DNA of 64,000 nucleotides from Deltaproteobacteria bacterium (GCA_016875255.1 VGRU01000001.1:40922-104921), one strand, 5' to 3'; positions 8,223 to 17,461 are shown, counted from the stretch's first letter. Program-made: numbers and translations. Notes: a model not told the origin generated them from the letters alone.

Positions 8223-8552
8223 TCACTTTTTATCTTGTTTGTTTTTACCCTCTTTTTTATCTTCGGGCAGATCAAATTGATAGATGATTTCTCCTTCTTT
8301 GACCAATCCCAGTTCTTTACGTGCAATCTCTTCGATGTACCGCTTGTCGTGCTGGAGGCGCCTTACCTCTTCTTTCAGCCTCTTGTTCTCCTCTTCCATT
8401 TTCATATTCGCTTCCTTTATCTTGATCAGTTCCCTTTGAAGCCGGATAAGATGAAGGAGCCCCTTATCCCCGAAAAAGGTAAAGAACCCGAAAATGAGAA
8501 CGAAGCAGAGGAGCAGAAGGAAGAGATGCTTCTTGCTGACTTTGATAGCCAT
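8223..8552 (-). CDS. ftsB: FtsB/DivIC-like septum formation initiator
   Basis: 109 residues from ATG 8552, four bases after the stop of the TonB-like gene; the longer reading to 8630 would only add residues from the neighbour's frame. Order: short cytoplasmic tail, one membrane helix (HLFLLLLCFVLIFGFFTFF, about 8-27), a leucine/charge-rich coiled coil (about 30-75), and a conserved IEEIARKELGLVKEGEIIYQF end. This is the FtsB/DivIC layout; FtsB with FtsL and FtsQ activates septal peptidoglycan synthesis. The basic C-terminal tail is variable. Confidence 0.87.
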   Translation of the reverse strand: MAIKVSKKHLFLLLLCFVLIFGFFTFFGDKGLLHLIRLQRELIKIKEANMKMEEENKRLKEEVRRLQHDKRYIEEIARKELGLVKEGEIIYQFDLPEDKKEGKNKQDKK

Positions 8553-8556
8553 GGTT

Positions 8557-9390
8557 CTATTGAAGTTTGAACTTGATGGGGAGGGTCCCCCATTGCTCTG
8601 ACTGGCTCTGATCCCTTGGGAGAGGGGCAAATCGCCATTGCTTCAGGTACTGGCTTGCGATCCGTTCCAGCTCCGCATCTCCTTTGAGGGTAGGGATAAC
8701 CCGGTCCACCATCCCGTTCGGCAACACCCAGACGGTCATCTCAATCTCCGCTTCCACCTTCACTTTGATCTGAGGAGGGGGCGGCCGTTCTAAAATTTTC
8801 CGTGTCACAAGAGGGCCCTTCATTCCCAATTGAAGATTTTCATCTAAGGCTCTTTCCAACGAAGGTTTCTCTTTTGTGACCAGTAACCTCTCAATGATCT
8901 TCTCTTCGCCTCTGTCTTTCAACATCGGCATCTTCGAAGCCTCCTTCATCGATGGAACCGGGGGCTCCGGAATCAACTGATCCTCTTTCTTCTTTAAATA
9001 TTCTTTGAATTCCTTTTCCAGCTCTTTAAACTCCGGTGAACTCCGGAAAGTCTTCATCCTCTCTTCATCGGTGGCGGCTTCCACGTTTTTCGGTTTAGTC
9101 GGATATTCAGGGGCCAGAGATCGCCAATCCTGCTGCGCATTAGCCTCATCCATCTTCTTAAGGATGACTTCCTCCCGGATCCTCTTCTCCTCCGGCGGAA
9201 TCTCATCCCTCTTCTTCAACCCTAACACCTTTCTGGCTTCTCCGGTAAACTCTCGCCATCCCACTTCAAAGGGAAGTCGAAGGGTGGGAAGGGAAAGGAA
9301 GGCCGATACAAAAAAAACCATTCCAACGATGAGAAGGCAGATCAGAAAAGTGAGCCGTCTCTTTTCAAACCGTTTCCTATCTTCTTTCAT
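8557..9390 (-). CDS. TonB C-terminal domain protein
   Basis: 277 residues: cytoplasmic N-terminus, one membrane helix (LTFLICLLIVGMVFFVSAFL, about 14-33), a long charged periplasmic spacer with Pro/Glu-rich parts, and a TonB_C-like domain at the end (MTVWVLPNGMVDRVIPTLKGDAELERIASQYLKQWRFAPL). It may couple inner-membrane energy to an outer-membrane partner; no ExbB/ExbD is in the window. The start ATG overlaps the stop of the TPR gene (ATGA), so the two proteins are made together. Confidence 0.8.
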   Translation of the reverse strand: MKEDRKRFEKRRLTFLICLLIVGMVFFVSAFLSLPTLRLPFEVGWREFTGEARKVLGLKKRDEIPPEEKRIREEVILKKMDEANAQQDWRSLAPEYPTKPKNVEAATDEERMKTFRSSPEFKELEKEFKEYLKKKEDQLIPEPPVPSMKEASKMPMLKDRGEEKIIERLLVTKEKPSLERALDENLQLGMKGPLVTRKILERPPPPQIKVKVEAEIEMTVWVLPNGMVDRVIPTLKGDAELERIASQYLKQWRFAPLPRDQSQSEQWGTLPIKFKLQ

Positions 9391-12300
9391 TGCTGGGTCG
9401 GTCCCCCTTGAATCTGATCGAGCATCTTTTTAGCCACACGGCGTCTCTCCTCCCGGGTTGTTCTCTCAAGGAGTTTCTGATAGATCTGTCTCGCCTCAGA
9501 AAAACGCTTCTCCTCCATATAGAGCGCCCCCAGCCTCAGAAGGGCCTCTTCCAACAATTCTGTGAGATGAGGATAGAGATAAAGAATTTTAGAAAATTGA
9601 AGAATGGCCGCTTCCCTATTGCCCCCACTTGCATAAGCCTCCCCTAACTTGAACTGTGCCTGACTCGTCACCCTTTCTTCGGGGCCTCGTAAAGCGGCTG
9701 AAAACGAGGTGACGGCATCCGGGAATCTCTTCATCGTCAGACAGAGGAGCCCGATTCTCAAATAGGCTTCAAACCGCGCCTCATCCTGGGGAAACTTTTC
9801 AATAAACTCCTTCAAAATCTTCTCCGCTTCATCAAGCTTTCCCAGACCCCGATACGCTTCTTCCATCCCCCAATAGCTTCGCTTCGCCAGCGTCACTTGA
9901 GGATGATGCCTGACCAACCATTCGAATCGTTCCAGGGCCTTCGGGTAAGCCTTGAGAAGAAGGTGGAGTTCTCCGGCTTCCAGATAGGTCTCGGCAAGGA
10001 GATGGCTTTTAGGATGATTCTTAATGAACCTTTCCATTTCATCTGACGCCTCTGCCAATCGTCTCTCCGATTTCAGAAGAAGAGCGAAGCGAAATTGCGC
10101 CTCCTTCCCCCATTCGCTTTGTGGATAAAGCCGAATTAGGTCCTGATAGGTTTTTAAAGCCTTCTCTGTCATTTGGGATTGCTGGTAGTATTCTCCTAAT
10201 TGCATCAATGCCTGGCTTGCCAGCGGATGCTGGGGATAACGCTTTTGAAAAGCCTCGGCCCGTGCAATGAAGGATTCATATCTCTTTTCCTGAAAGAGGG
10301 CGAGGAGGATCCCATAATCAGCGTCGGGGGCCTCTTTTGATTTACCATGTTCCCTGGTGAGCCGTTGGTAGACTTGGATCGCATTCCCGTACTGCTTAAG
10401 ATTATAGAAGCTGTCTCCCACCTTTAATAGTGAGGAAGAAACAAAAGGGCTCTCAGGATATAATTGAAGAAGCCACTGAAATTCTTCGATGGCCCTGTCA
10501 AAATCTTTTTTTCGAAAGTAGGACCATCCCGTCCAGTATTGGGCCTCATCGTGAAATGGGCTTGATAGCGCGAATTTCCTCAATCCCTGAAAATGCTCCA
10601 ATGCCTCATCAAACCGCTCTTCTCTGTAAGCGATCCACCCTAAAAGATAATAGCCCTTCTCTTTCCCCTCCTCCTCTTTCGAATCGACCAAACGTTTCAA
10701 ATGGATCTTGGCCTGATCGTAATTGTTCTGGTTTAAATAACACTGGCCGATCAACAAGGCGATGGGAGGAGTGGACCGATGTCCTGGAAACTCGGTTGCA
10801 ACGTTAAGAAAATAATGATTGGCTTCCTTCCATTCCTTTCTCTGGAAGTGGTACCACCCGAGGTTAGTCAATCCCCGAGGATAGAAGATCGTATCTCCTT
10901 TTAATTGATCCACATAGTTGACACCATTCCTGTAATCTTCTTTCAATAGATGGCTCTCTGCCAGCCAGTAGAGGATTTCGTTCTTTTCCGTATAATTGGG
11001 AAATTCTTTGAGAAGTCTTTCCCAATATCCAATGGCTTCATCATATTGTTTTGTAAAGAAATGGCTGTATCCCAGCTTTGAATAGACTTGATCTTCAATA
11101 TGGGCCTTTCTCTTCAACCACAATACATATCGGTAGGCACCAATGGCACCGGCATAATCTTTCTGATTGAAAAGGGATTCACCTAACATAAAATAGACCC
11201 ATTCCTGGAAGTCGTTTTCAGGATAGGTCCTCAGGAACTGGCGAAAGGCGGAAACAGCATAAGTGTACTCTTTCTTCCTGAAATGGTATCGTCCTATATC
11301 GAATAGGCTCTGTTCGGCCCAGGGCGACGGAAGAAATTGAGAGAGAAATCTCTGATAATATTGGACTGCTTTTTCCACCTCGTCCTCTCCCAGATAAGTC
11401 CTCAACACTCCCCAGAAGATGGGATCTGACAGTTTTGTGTTTGGAAAGCCCAAAAGAATCTCTTCGAAAGTCTTCCTTCCCTCAGCATAACGCCCGAGAG
11501 AAACCTGACTCCAGGCCAGGGCATAAAGGCCGCCCTCTTCCAAAGGATGCCGGGGATACCGCCTTAAAAAGTTTTTGAAAAGGGTAATGGCTTCCTCATA
11601 CTTCCGAAGCCTGAAGGTGTTGACCCCTAAGAGATATTCGGTCTCCGGTCTCCATATTCCTTCGGGATGTTTCTGGAGGTGGGTTTCCAATTCCCGGATG
11701 GACTCCTGATATCGGCCCAGATGGTAGAGACAGTATCCCGACCAGAAGAGCGATGATTGGGCGATGGAGAGAACAGGATTCTTTTCATAAGCCAGGCGGA
11801 AGAATCGGCTTCCCTCTTCATACCCTCCCCGCATCAGTTCAATCCATCCGCAGGAATAGAGAGCATAGGGGATAAATTCATTGTTAGGATATTCTTCGAC
11901 GACCTTCTTAAAAAGGATGAAGGCCTCCTCCGTCTTCTCCTGATGAAACCTTACCTCTCCCATCCAGTAAATCGCAGAACCTTTCAATAGGCCCTCGGGG
12001 TGTTCTTCGATGAGCCTCCGAAAAAGTTGTATGGCATCCTCATAATTCCCCTGGAGATATTGATGCCTTCCCCTCTCATAAAAAGCCATCTCTCCAGTGG
12101 TCATCCCCCTCGTGATTCTACTCGTGTAGGCACAGCCTGGTTGAGTGGTGGAGGGGCTCATCTTCTTCATCGGCCCGATTTGATCCTCCCTTAAACCAAA
12201 GGATCCTGCTGAAGGCTCCTCTTTGATCCCCTGAGCCACAATGATAGGAAGAGAAACCTCTCTTTCATCTGTCCACTTCGTCTCTTCTTTGCCTAAAAAA

Positions 12301-12419
12301 ATAATCTCAGGGGTTCGACCCCGCCCCCGACTTTGGTCCTGGCCTTTTAGTAAGGAGAAAGAGAAGGTGATAGAAAGGAGGAGAAGAAGGCTTACTATCT
12401 TTGCTAACTTAATGAACAT
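9387..12419 (-). CDS. large periplasmic TPR protein
   Basis: 1010 residues. The N-terminus (about 1-26) is a signal peptide with a long Leu/Ser core. From about residue 105 to the end there is a near-continuous array of tetratricopeptide repeats, with recurrent YPxS/HP-type turns and W-G/A-L-Y patterns as in YbgF/BamD-like TolA-binding TPR proteins. It is probably a scaffold for an envelope complex; the adjacent TonB-like protein (ATGA overlap) is the most likely partner. No enzymatic domain is visible. Confidence 0.85.
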   Translation of the reverse strand: MFIKLAKIVSLLLLLSITFSFSLLKGQDQSRGRGRTPEIIFLGKEETKWTDEREVSLPIIVAQGIKEEPSAGSFGLREDQIGPMKKMSPSTTQPGCAYTSRITRGMTTGEMAFYERGRHQYLQGNYEDAIQLFRRLIEEHPEGLLKGSAIYWMGEVRFHQEKTEEAFILFKKVVEEYPNNEFIPYALYSCGWIELMRGGYEEGSRFFRLAYEKNPVLSIAQSSLFWSGYCLYHLGRYQESIRELETHLQKHPEGIWRPETEYLLGVNTFRLRKYEEAITLFKNFLRRYPRHPLEEGGLYALAWSQVSLGRYAEGRKTFEEILLGFPNTKLSDPIFWGVLRTYLGEDEVEKAVQYYQRFLSQFLPSPWAEQSLFDIGRYHFRKKEYTYAVSAFRQFLRTYPENDFQEWVYFMLGESLFNQKDYAGAIGAYRYVLWLKRKAHIEDQVYSKLGYSHFFTKQYDEAIGYWERLLKEFPNYTEKNEILYWLAESHLLKEDYRNGVNYVDQLKGDTIFYPRGLTNLGWYHFQRKEWKEANHYFLNVATEFPGHRSTPPIALLIGQCYLNQNNYDQAKIHLKRLVDSKEEEGKEKGYYLLGWIAYREERFDEALEHFQGLRKFALSSPFHDEAQYWTGWSYFRKKDFDRAIEEFQWLLQLYPESPFVSSSLLKVGDSFYNLKQYGNAIQVYQRLTREHGKSKEAPDADYGILLALFQEKRYESFIARAEAFQKRYPQHPLASQALMQLGEYYQQSQMTEKALKTYQDLIRLYPQSEWGKEAQFRFALLLKSERRLAEASDEMERFIKNHPKSHLLAETYLEAGELHLLLKAYPKALERFEWLVRHHPQVTLAKRSYWGMEEAYRGLGKLDEAEKILKEFIEKFPQDEARFEAYLRIGLLCLTMKRFPDAVTSFSAALRGPEERVTSQAQFKLGEAYASGGNREAAILQFSKILYLYPHLTELLEEALLRLGALYMEEKRFSEARQIYQKLLERTTREERRRVAKKMLDQIQGGPTQQ

Positions 12420-12462
12420 AGCATCGCTCTATTTTTTAACCTATCAGAAAGATTGAAGGATT

Positions 12463-12592
12463 GTCAACCCTTCGGCTCTTGTTGCCTAAAGATCAGAAGG
12501 TCTGCTCAGGGTTGACCCCGAGTCCAATTTCATCTGTCACACTTTCGCTTCTTCTATATCCAACAAGATTTGGATTTTGTCGAAGGGTCAAG
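12463..12592. repeat. CAACCCTTCGA element, copy 2
   Basis: Starts GTCAACCCTTCGG, ends TTGTCGAAGGGTCAAG, and holds CTCAGGGTTGACCCCGAG in the middle. It lies upstream of both divergent genes (TPR protein and PCMT-like). Confidence 0.7.
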
Positions 12593-12596
12593 AATT

Positions 12597-12725
12597 GCGT
12601 AGAAAACGAATAGCACGAATGCAGCGAATGACACGAATGAGATTTATTCGTGAAATTTGTTTTCATTCGTGAAATTAGACTAATCTTTCGTAAAATTCGT
12701 CCTTAGTAATCATTTTCATTATTCG
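12597..12725. repeat. CACGAAT/ATTCGTG repeat tract
   Basis: Several CACGAATG and ATTCGTGAAATT units face each other and form an imperfect inverted repeat. Together with copy 2 of the CAACCCTTCGA element it fills the 367-base gap 12420-12786; nothing else is seen there except an AT-rich stretch before the GTG at 12787. Confidence 0.6.
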
Positions 12726-12786
12726 TGTGTGCCATTTGGGCAATATGAATTGACAATAATTTTACAACTATGATAACCTATTTTGA

Positions 12787-13527
12787 GTGGAGACAAAAGT
12801 CTATTTCATGCTCGTAGGAATATTGGTTTTTTCTGTTCTTGTCGGATGTGATGAAGACAGGAGGAATCCAACGTCGGACTCCGGAAGGGATTTCAAAACC
12901 ATGCGTGAAAAGATGGTTGAAACGCAGATTAAAAGCCGTGGAGTCAAGGACAGTCGGGTGCTCTCTGCCATGGTCAAGGTAGAACGCCATCGTTTCGTCC
13001 CAAAATCCTATGAGCCCCAGGCTTATACGGACCAACCTCTACCGATTGGAGAGGGCCAGACGATCTCCCAACCTTATATCGTTGCCCTGATGTCGGAGTT
13101 GCTGGACCTTCGAGGTGGAGAAAAGGTTCTGGAGGTTGGAACAGGATCAGGCTACCAGGCAGCCATCTTAGCAGAATTGGTTGCGGAGGTTTATTCGATC
13201 GAGATTGTTGAATCCCTTGCCGTCTCTTCAAAGAATTTGCTCCTCGAACTGGGGTACCGGAATATTCAGGTAAAGGCAGGAGATGGTTATTTGGGATGGC
13301 CTGAGAGTGCTCCATTTGATGCCATCATCATCACCTGCGCACCTGACCACATCCCCAAACCTCTTCTCGATCAGTTAAAGGAAGGGGGGCGAATGGTCGT
13401 CCCTGTAGGAACCCATTCACAGGAATTGAAAAAAATCGTCAAACGATCCGGTAAGATCGAAACCACAGATGTGATCCCCGTCATCTTTGTCCCCATGACC
13501 GGTGAAGGTGTTAGGCAGAAGAAGTAA
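12787..13527 (+). CDS. pcm: protein-L-isoaspartate O-methyltransferase-like lipoprotein
   Basis: 246 residues from a GTG at 12787 (ATG at 12808 would shorten it by seven residues; neither has a good ribosome site). The catalytic part is a full PCMT: GEGQTISQPYIVALMSELL (the Ser/Gln loop), KVLEVGTGSGYQAAILAEL (SAM motif I, 113-131) and FDAIIITCAPDHIPKPLLDQL. Unusually, the N-terminus is a hydrophobic stretch ending in LVGC (C21) followed by D/E/R-rich residues, which is a lipobox. That predicts export and lipid anchoring rather than the usual cytoplasmic location. It would repair isoaspartyl residues of envelope proteins, if SAM is available there. Confidence 0.85.
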   Translation: METKVYFMLVGILVFSVLVGCDEDRRNPTSDSGRDFKTMREKMVETQIKSRGVKDSRVLSAMVKVERHRFVPKSYEPQAYTDQPLPIGEGQTISQPYIVALMSELLDLRGGEKVLEVGTGSGYQAAILAELVAEVYSIEIVESLAVSSKNLLLELGYRNIQVKAGDGYLGWPESAPFDAIIITCAPDHIPKPLLDQLKEGGRMVVPVGTHSQELKKIVKRSGKIETTDVIPVIFVPMTGEGVRQKK

Positions 13528-13536
13528 CATGCGCGT

Positions 13537-14244
13537 ATGAAAAAAGAAGATCTTCCCTTTCCTCTCTCCCAAAATGAAACTTTAGATTCCTTCTTCGATG
13601 GAAGACTAAAAATTCTTCAGAATAAAAAAGGATACCGTTTCTCCATCGATGCCGTACTGCTGAGTCAATTTGCCAAAATTCGAAAGGGTGAGAAGGTCAT
13701 TGACCTGGGAACAGGGTGTGGGATCCTTCCCTTTCTGCTCTCCCAGAAGGCAAAAACATCTCTTTTGGTCGGAGTGGAAATCCAGAAGTCACTGGCTGAT
13801 TGTGCAGCCAAGAACGTAATCTTAAACCATCTGGAGGATCGCCTGTCCATTCTTCACCAGGATTTTAGACAACTGAAAACCTCATTTCCTCCGGGTTCTT
13901 TTCAAGTCGTCGTTTCCAATCCTCCCTACCGAAAATATCGGACCGGACGAATCAATCCCTCTGAGGAAAAATCCATTGCACGGCATGAAATAAAGACAAC
14001 CCTGAATGATCTCCTTTCGATCGCCGCCTATCTGCTGCCCCATAAAGGAAGAATTTATCTAATCTTTCCTGCCTCCAGGACGGCTGACCTGTTGGAGGCG
14101 TTGAGAAAAAAAGACCTCGAACCCAAATGTGTTCAGTTCGTTCATTCCCATGTCGGCGAGAGCGCCAAGTTCATTCTCATCGAATCAATCAAATCGAGCG
14201 GCGTTGAGCTGAACGTTATGCCTCCCTTGATCCTCCACTCATAG
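13537..14244 (+). CDS. TrmN6-like tRNA adenine N6-methyltransferase
   Basis: 235 residues, class I methyltransferase. SAM motif I is VIDLGTGCGILPFLL, the acidic loop is VGVEIQKSL, and the N6-adenine signature NPPY occurs in VVSNPPYRKYRTGRINPSEEKSIARHEI, which is characteristic of the YfiC/TrmN6 family acting on A37 of tRNA1(Val). The N-terminal IDAVLLSQFAKI matches the family. It starts nine bases after the pcm stop. Confidence 0.85.
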   Translation: MKKEDLPFPLSQNETLDSFFDGRLKILQNKKGYRFSIDAVLLSQFAKIRKGEKVIDLGTGCGILPFLLSQKAKTSLLVGVEIQKSLADCAAKNVILNHLEDRLSILHQDFRQLKTSFPPGSFQVVVSNPPYRKYRTGRINPSEEKSIARHEIKTTLNDLLSIAAYLLPHKGRIYLIFPASRTADLLEALRKKDLEPKCVQFVHSHVGESAKFILIESIKSSGVELNVMPPLILHS

Positions 14245-14365
14245 TGAAATTTCTAAAAAAACCATAAATCGCTGATTACGCCCCTGCCTTATGTCAGGCA
14301 GGGATTATGGAATGATCTCATCGATTAAAACTAGCCAAAGATATTTGAAATTTCCCAATTATTTT

Positions 14366-14472
14366 CCTCCCCCTTCAAGGGGGAGGCTGGGAGGGGGATG
14401 GGTTTCTATTTCCTTATGAACCTCATCGCCCCATCCCCACCCTAACCCTCCCCTTGAAGGGGTGGGAAAATT
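14366..14472. repeat. CCCTTCAAGGGGGAGG palindrome pair
   Basis: Two facing arms, CCTCCCCCTTCAAGGGGGAGG (14366-14386) and CCTCCCCTTGAAGGGG (about 14448-14463), each palindromic, around a GC-rich spacer. This lies in the 409-base gap 14245-14653 before the polyprenyl synthase gene; the rest of the gap holds a GCCTTATGTCAGGC hairpin near 14287 and the promoter region. Confidence 0.6.
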
Positions 14473-14558
14473 TTTTAAGGCATCTTAAAAGGTCAGAGAT
14501 AAATTCTCAAACTTATTGGTGTAAGAATATAAAGGTAAATCTGAGGAATCGTTTTTTA

Positions 14559-14642
14559 AAATCTGTGTAATCAGAGAGCGAACAGTTGTTTTTCAGAGCC
14601 CTCTTAAAATATTTTTGACAAGGGGTAATGGAATAGGATAAT
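14559..14642 (+). promoter_or_regulatory. promoter of the polyprenyl synthase gene with upstream GTGTAATCAGAG module
   Basis: -35 TTGACA (14615-14620), 16-base spacer, -10 GATAAT (14637-14642). Upstream lies ATCTGTGTAATCAGAGA and an imperfect hairpin, shared with two other promoters in the window (23362-23417 and 50900-50955). The predicted start of transcription is only a few bases before the ATG at 14654. Confidence 0.6.
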
Positions 14643-14653
14643 AAATTTAAGAG

Positions 14654-15670
14654 ATGAACACGTTGAACGTTTCCATTTCAAACACCGATGAGAAATCCCG
14701 TCTTGAAGAAATCCTCCAATGGGTCGGAGAGGATCTGAAGAAGGTCGATCTTGAGTTCCGTAGAAATTTAAGTTCCCCCGTCCCCATCATCTCTGCCATC
14801 GGAGAACATCTTCTCCTCAGTGGAGGGAAAAGGCTTCGTCCTATTCTGCTCCTGCTTTCTGCCAGGGCATGCGGATATCAAGGAGAGGCGCATATCTCCA
14901 TGGCCAGTTTGATCGAATTCATCCATACGGCTACCCTTCTCCATGACGATGTGGTGGACCACGCCGATCTGAGAAGAGGCATGGAGTCGGCCAATGCCAA
15001 GTGGGGCAACGAGGCTTGTGTGCTGGTTGGGGATTTCCTCTTTACAAAGTGTTTCTCCCTGCTGGTCGATAATGGAAATCGAAAAATCCTCCAGGCGGTT
15101 GCCAGAGCCACAACCCTCATGGCAGAAGGGGAGCTGGAGGAACTTATCAAAACCAATGATCTCTCCACCACAGAAGGAGACTATTTTTCAATCATCAAAC
15201 GAAAGACAGCCACACTCTTCGCTGCAGCCACCCAGGTCGGTGCCATCCTCGGAGAAGCGCCCGAGGAAATGGAGAAGGCATTGCTTGATTTTGGAATGGA
15301 CATCGGGGTCGCCTTCCAGTTGATTGATGATAGTTTAGACTATACCTCCAGAGAGAAGGAATTCGGGAAGAAGATAGGTATCGATCTTCAGGATGGAAAG
15401 ATCACGCTTCCCCTGATTTACATCCTTAAACATTGTGATGAAAAAGAGTCAGCCCTTATCCACGAAGCCATCCTTTCCGATCCCATAACCAAGGAAACTT
15501 TCTTCCAGGTCATCCACCTAATAGAAAAATACCGCGGTTTAGCCTACACCTGGGAAAAGGCGAAAGAATATGTCGCAAAAGCAAAAGGGCACCTCCGTCA
15601 CCTCCCTGCCTCAAGAGAGAAGGAGGCTCTTCTTTCATTATCCGATTTTGTCTTGGAAAGGAAGTTGTAG
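14654..15670 (+). CDS. ispB: trans-isoprenyl diphosphate synthase, long-chain type
   Basis: 338 residues. The first Asp-rich motif is LLHDDVVDHADLRRG (D98, D99, D102), the second is FQLIDDSLDY (D225, D226, D229), and GGKRLRP (58-63) binds IPP diphosphate. Length and motifs fit octaprenyl or nonaprenyl diphosphate synthases that make quinone side chains. The chain length cannot be fixed by eye. No ribosome site lies before the ATG; the promoter sits so close that the mRNA may be almost leaderless. Confidence 0.9.
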   Translation: MNTLNVSISNTDEKSRLEEILQWVGEDLKKVDLEFRRNLSSPVPIISAIGEHLLLSGGKRLRPILLLLSARACGYQGEAHISMASLIEFIHTATLLHDDVVDHADLRRGMESANAKWGNEACVLVGDFLFTKCFSLLVDNGNRKILQAVARATTLMAEGELEELIKTNDLSTTEGDYFSIIKRKTATLFAAATQVGAILGEAPEEMEKALLDFGMDIGVAFQLIDDSLDYTSREKEFGKKIGIDLQDGKITLPLIYILKHCDEKESALIHEAILSDPITKETFFQVIHLIEKYRGLAYTWEKAKEYVAKAKGHLRHLPASREKEALLSLSDFVLERKL

Positions 15671-15736
15671 ATAATAGTTATGAGTTATGAATGATGAGTT
15701 TTAAGTTTAGAATTTTAAAATAGAGGAGCCAAGAAA

Positions 15737-16069
15737 ATGGGAAACGAATCAGATCTGCTTCAGGTGAACGAAAAGAATTTTGGATCGGAGGTTCTTCAGT
15801 CTGGCATCCCGGTACTGGTCGACTTCTGGGCGACCTGGTGTGGACCCTGTCGTGCGATCAGCCCGATCGTTGAAGAGCTGGCAAAAGAATTTTCAGGCAG
15901 GGTCAAAATTACCAAACTGAATGTGGATGAAAATCCTTCCATACCCGGTCAGTATGGCGTGCGTGGAATTCCCACCCTCATTCTCTTTAAAGAAGGAAAG
16001 GTCTTTGATCAGATTGTCGGATCTGTTCCTAAGGCCCGCTTAAAGACCATGATTGAAAAAGCCCTGTAG
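15737..16069 (+). CDS. trxA: thioredoxin
   Basis: 110 residues with the active site WCGPC at 34-38 in LVDFWATWCGPCRA, cis-Pro loop GIPTLILFKEG and the usual GSVPKARLKTMIEKAL end. A GGAG ribosome site precedes the ATG (15725-15728). General disulfide reductant of the cytoplasm. It is followed almost directly by a TlpA-like exported thioredoxin, so the pair may serve both sides of the membrane. Confidence 0.95.
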   Translation: MGNESDLLQVNEKNFGSEVLQSGIPVLVDFWATWCGPCRAISPIVEELAKEFSGRVKITKLNVDENPSIPGQYGVRGIPTLILFKEGKVFDQIVGSVPKARLKTMIEKAL

Positions 16070-16088
16070 GAGTAATAACGGACCACCC

Positions 16089-16616
16089 ATGACGATGCAG
16101 AAACCTTTTTTTAGATATGTCTTCGTATTTGGCTTTTGTCTGGCACTGGCCTTAGCATTTCCCCGTTGCGGTGGAAAACCACAAGAATCAACTTTGGCCC
16201 CTGACTTCAGGCTAAAAACGACCGAAGGGCAGGACATTACCCTTTCCGAATTGAAAGGAAAGGTGGTCTTGCTCGATTTCTGGGCCACCTGGTGCGGCCC
16301 CTGCAAGGAATCGATCCCCCATCTCATCCAGCTTTACAAAGATAATAAGGAAAAAGGATTTGAATTGATCGGGATGAGTACGGATAAGGCAGGAGATACA
16401 GAGATGGTCCGCCGCTTTATCCATTCGATGGATATCCCTTATCCCATCATCATGACGCCGGAGGAAGTATCCAGAAATTACAAAGTGACCGGCCTTCCAA
16501 CGACTTTTTTAATAGATAAGAAAGGTAAGGTTCGGGAGAAGATTGTTGGATTTAATAGTGCGATTGGTCAGCAGATTGCGGCAAGGGTATCAGAACTCAC
16601 CTCAGAAAACCCCTAA
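16089..16616 (+). CDS. TlpA/ResA-like periplasmic thiol-disulfide protein
   Basis: 175 residues from ATG 16089; an in-frame ATG at 16053 would overlap trxA and has no signal-sequence character, so the later start is preferred. One N-terminal hydrophobic segment (YVFVFGFCLALALAF, about 10-24) serves as signal or anchor; the following PRCGG does not fit a good lipobox. The AhpC/TSA-like fold LAPDFRLKTTEGQ leads to the active site WCGPC (68-72), then GLPTTFLIDKKGKV with cis-Pro. Probably a membrane-tethered periplasmic reductase, for example in cytochrome c maturation. Confidence 0.88.
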   Translation: MTMQKPFFRYVFVFGFCLALALAFPRCGGKPQESTLAPDFRLKTTEGQDITLSELKGKVVLLDFWATWCGPCKESIPHLIQLYKDNKEKGFELIGMSTDKAGDTEMVRRFIHSMDIPYPIIMTPEEVSRNYKVTGLPTTFLIDKKGKVREKIVGFNSAIGQQIAARVSELTSENP

Positions 16617-16800
16617 TCCCCGGCTTGCCGGGGAAATCCGAATCTCAAAATTCGGGCGAAGCGTCCAGCAGGACCAATTCGAAACAATCTCAAAAGGACA
16701 ATCTTACAATGTTCAAAACAGATAATAGTTTGAGATATTTGAATTTTGGAAATTCGAATTTGTTTCGGATTTCGATATTCGAATTTCGAATTTAGCTTTT
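16617..16800. repeat. CCCCGGC hairpin plus TTCGAATTTCG repeat
   Basis: TCCCCGGC-TT-GCCGGGGA (16617-16634) is a perfect hairpin after the TlpA-like gene. It is followed by an inverted TTCGAATTTCG-type repeat up to the DnaJ-like gene end. Confidence 0.65.
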
Positions 16801-16801
16801 G

Positions 16802-17395
16802 TTACTTCTTTTTCCGTTCTTCGTATAATTGGAGATAACCCTCGATTAACTTCTGGGAATCTACATTGAGCACCCGGGCATAACCCTTTAAAAACCCCTT
16901 CAGATAAACTGGAACAGGAAGACAATCCAGGTTTTCCTCCTCAATCCACTCCAGCGTTTTGATGTTGATCTTTGTTTCGCTGGAGATGGCTTTGAGGTCG
17001 ATTCCTAATTTCTCACGGAGTTGTTTTAGCGACTTTCCTCGATAGGGCATTTCCCCTATCGCAAGGGAAAGATCCGTAAAAGAAAGACTTTCTTTGATCT
17101 CCGAAGGCTGGGCGAGTTTTTCTGCCTGTTTTCCTTTTGGAGATCGTTCTATGAGATGGGAGTGCGACTGGTCATAGTTTCTCCGCAATGCTTCATCCAT
17201 TAAAACGCGATAAGCCTCGTCAACAGACGCTTGTATCCTCTTCATCTCTTCTTCCGAGAATAGAGAGTAGACCGCCAGAGAATCGGAATGAAAGGTCTCC
17301 TTCGCATGCTCATAAGCCTGTTGGATTTCTTTTACAGTCGCATCGGGGCTTACCTCAAGAATTTCATAATGGGTCTGTTCCTCGATCCGTTTCAT
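16802..17395 (-). CDS. degenerate J-domain fused to RodZ-type HTH
   Basis: 197 residues. Residues 8-75 follow the J-domain pattern (HYEILEVSPDATVKEIQQAYEH ... EEAYRVL-like ... ALRRNYDQ), but the HPD tripeptide needed to stimulate DnaK is H36-S37-D38. After a linker, residues ~118-190 form an HTH_25/RodZ-like helix-turn-helix (GKSLKQLREKLGIDLKAISSETKINIKTLEWIEEE) ending in LKGFLKGYARVLNVD. There is no membrane helix, unlike RodZ. It lies upstream of repeats and next to a MinD-like ATPase gene on the same strand. Its role is unknown; a DNA-binding or polarity partner of the ATPase is possible. Confidence 0.8.
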   Translation of the reverse strand: MKRIEEQTHYEILEVSPDATVKEIQQAYEHAKETFHSDSLAVYSLFSEEEMKRIQASVDEAYRVLMDEALRRNYDQSHSHLIERSPKGKQAEKLAQPSEIKESLSFTDLSLAIGEMPYRGKSLKQLREKLGIDLKAISSETKINIKTLEWIEEENLDCLPVPVYLKGFLKGYARVLNVDSQKLIEGYLQLYEERKKK

Positions 17396-17461
17396 CTATT
17401 TAGAGCCCTAAATTAAGGCTCCCCTCCTTCTTCTCAGACTAAGATGATGGTCGATAGAAAT

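Noticed and set aside
16053..16088. Upstream start of the TlpA-like gene
   Set aside because: It would overlap trxA and put polar residues before the signal sequence.
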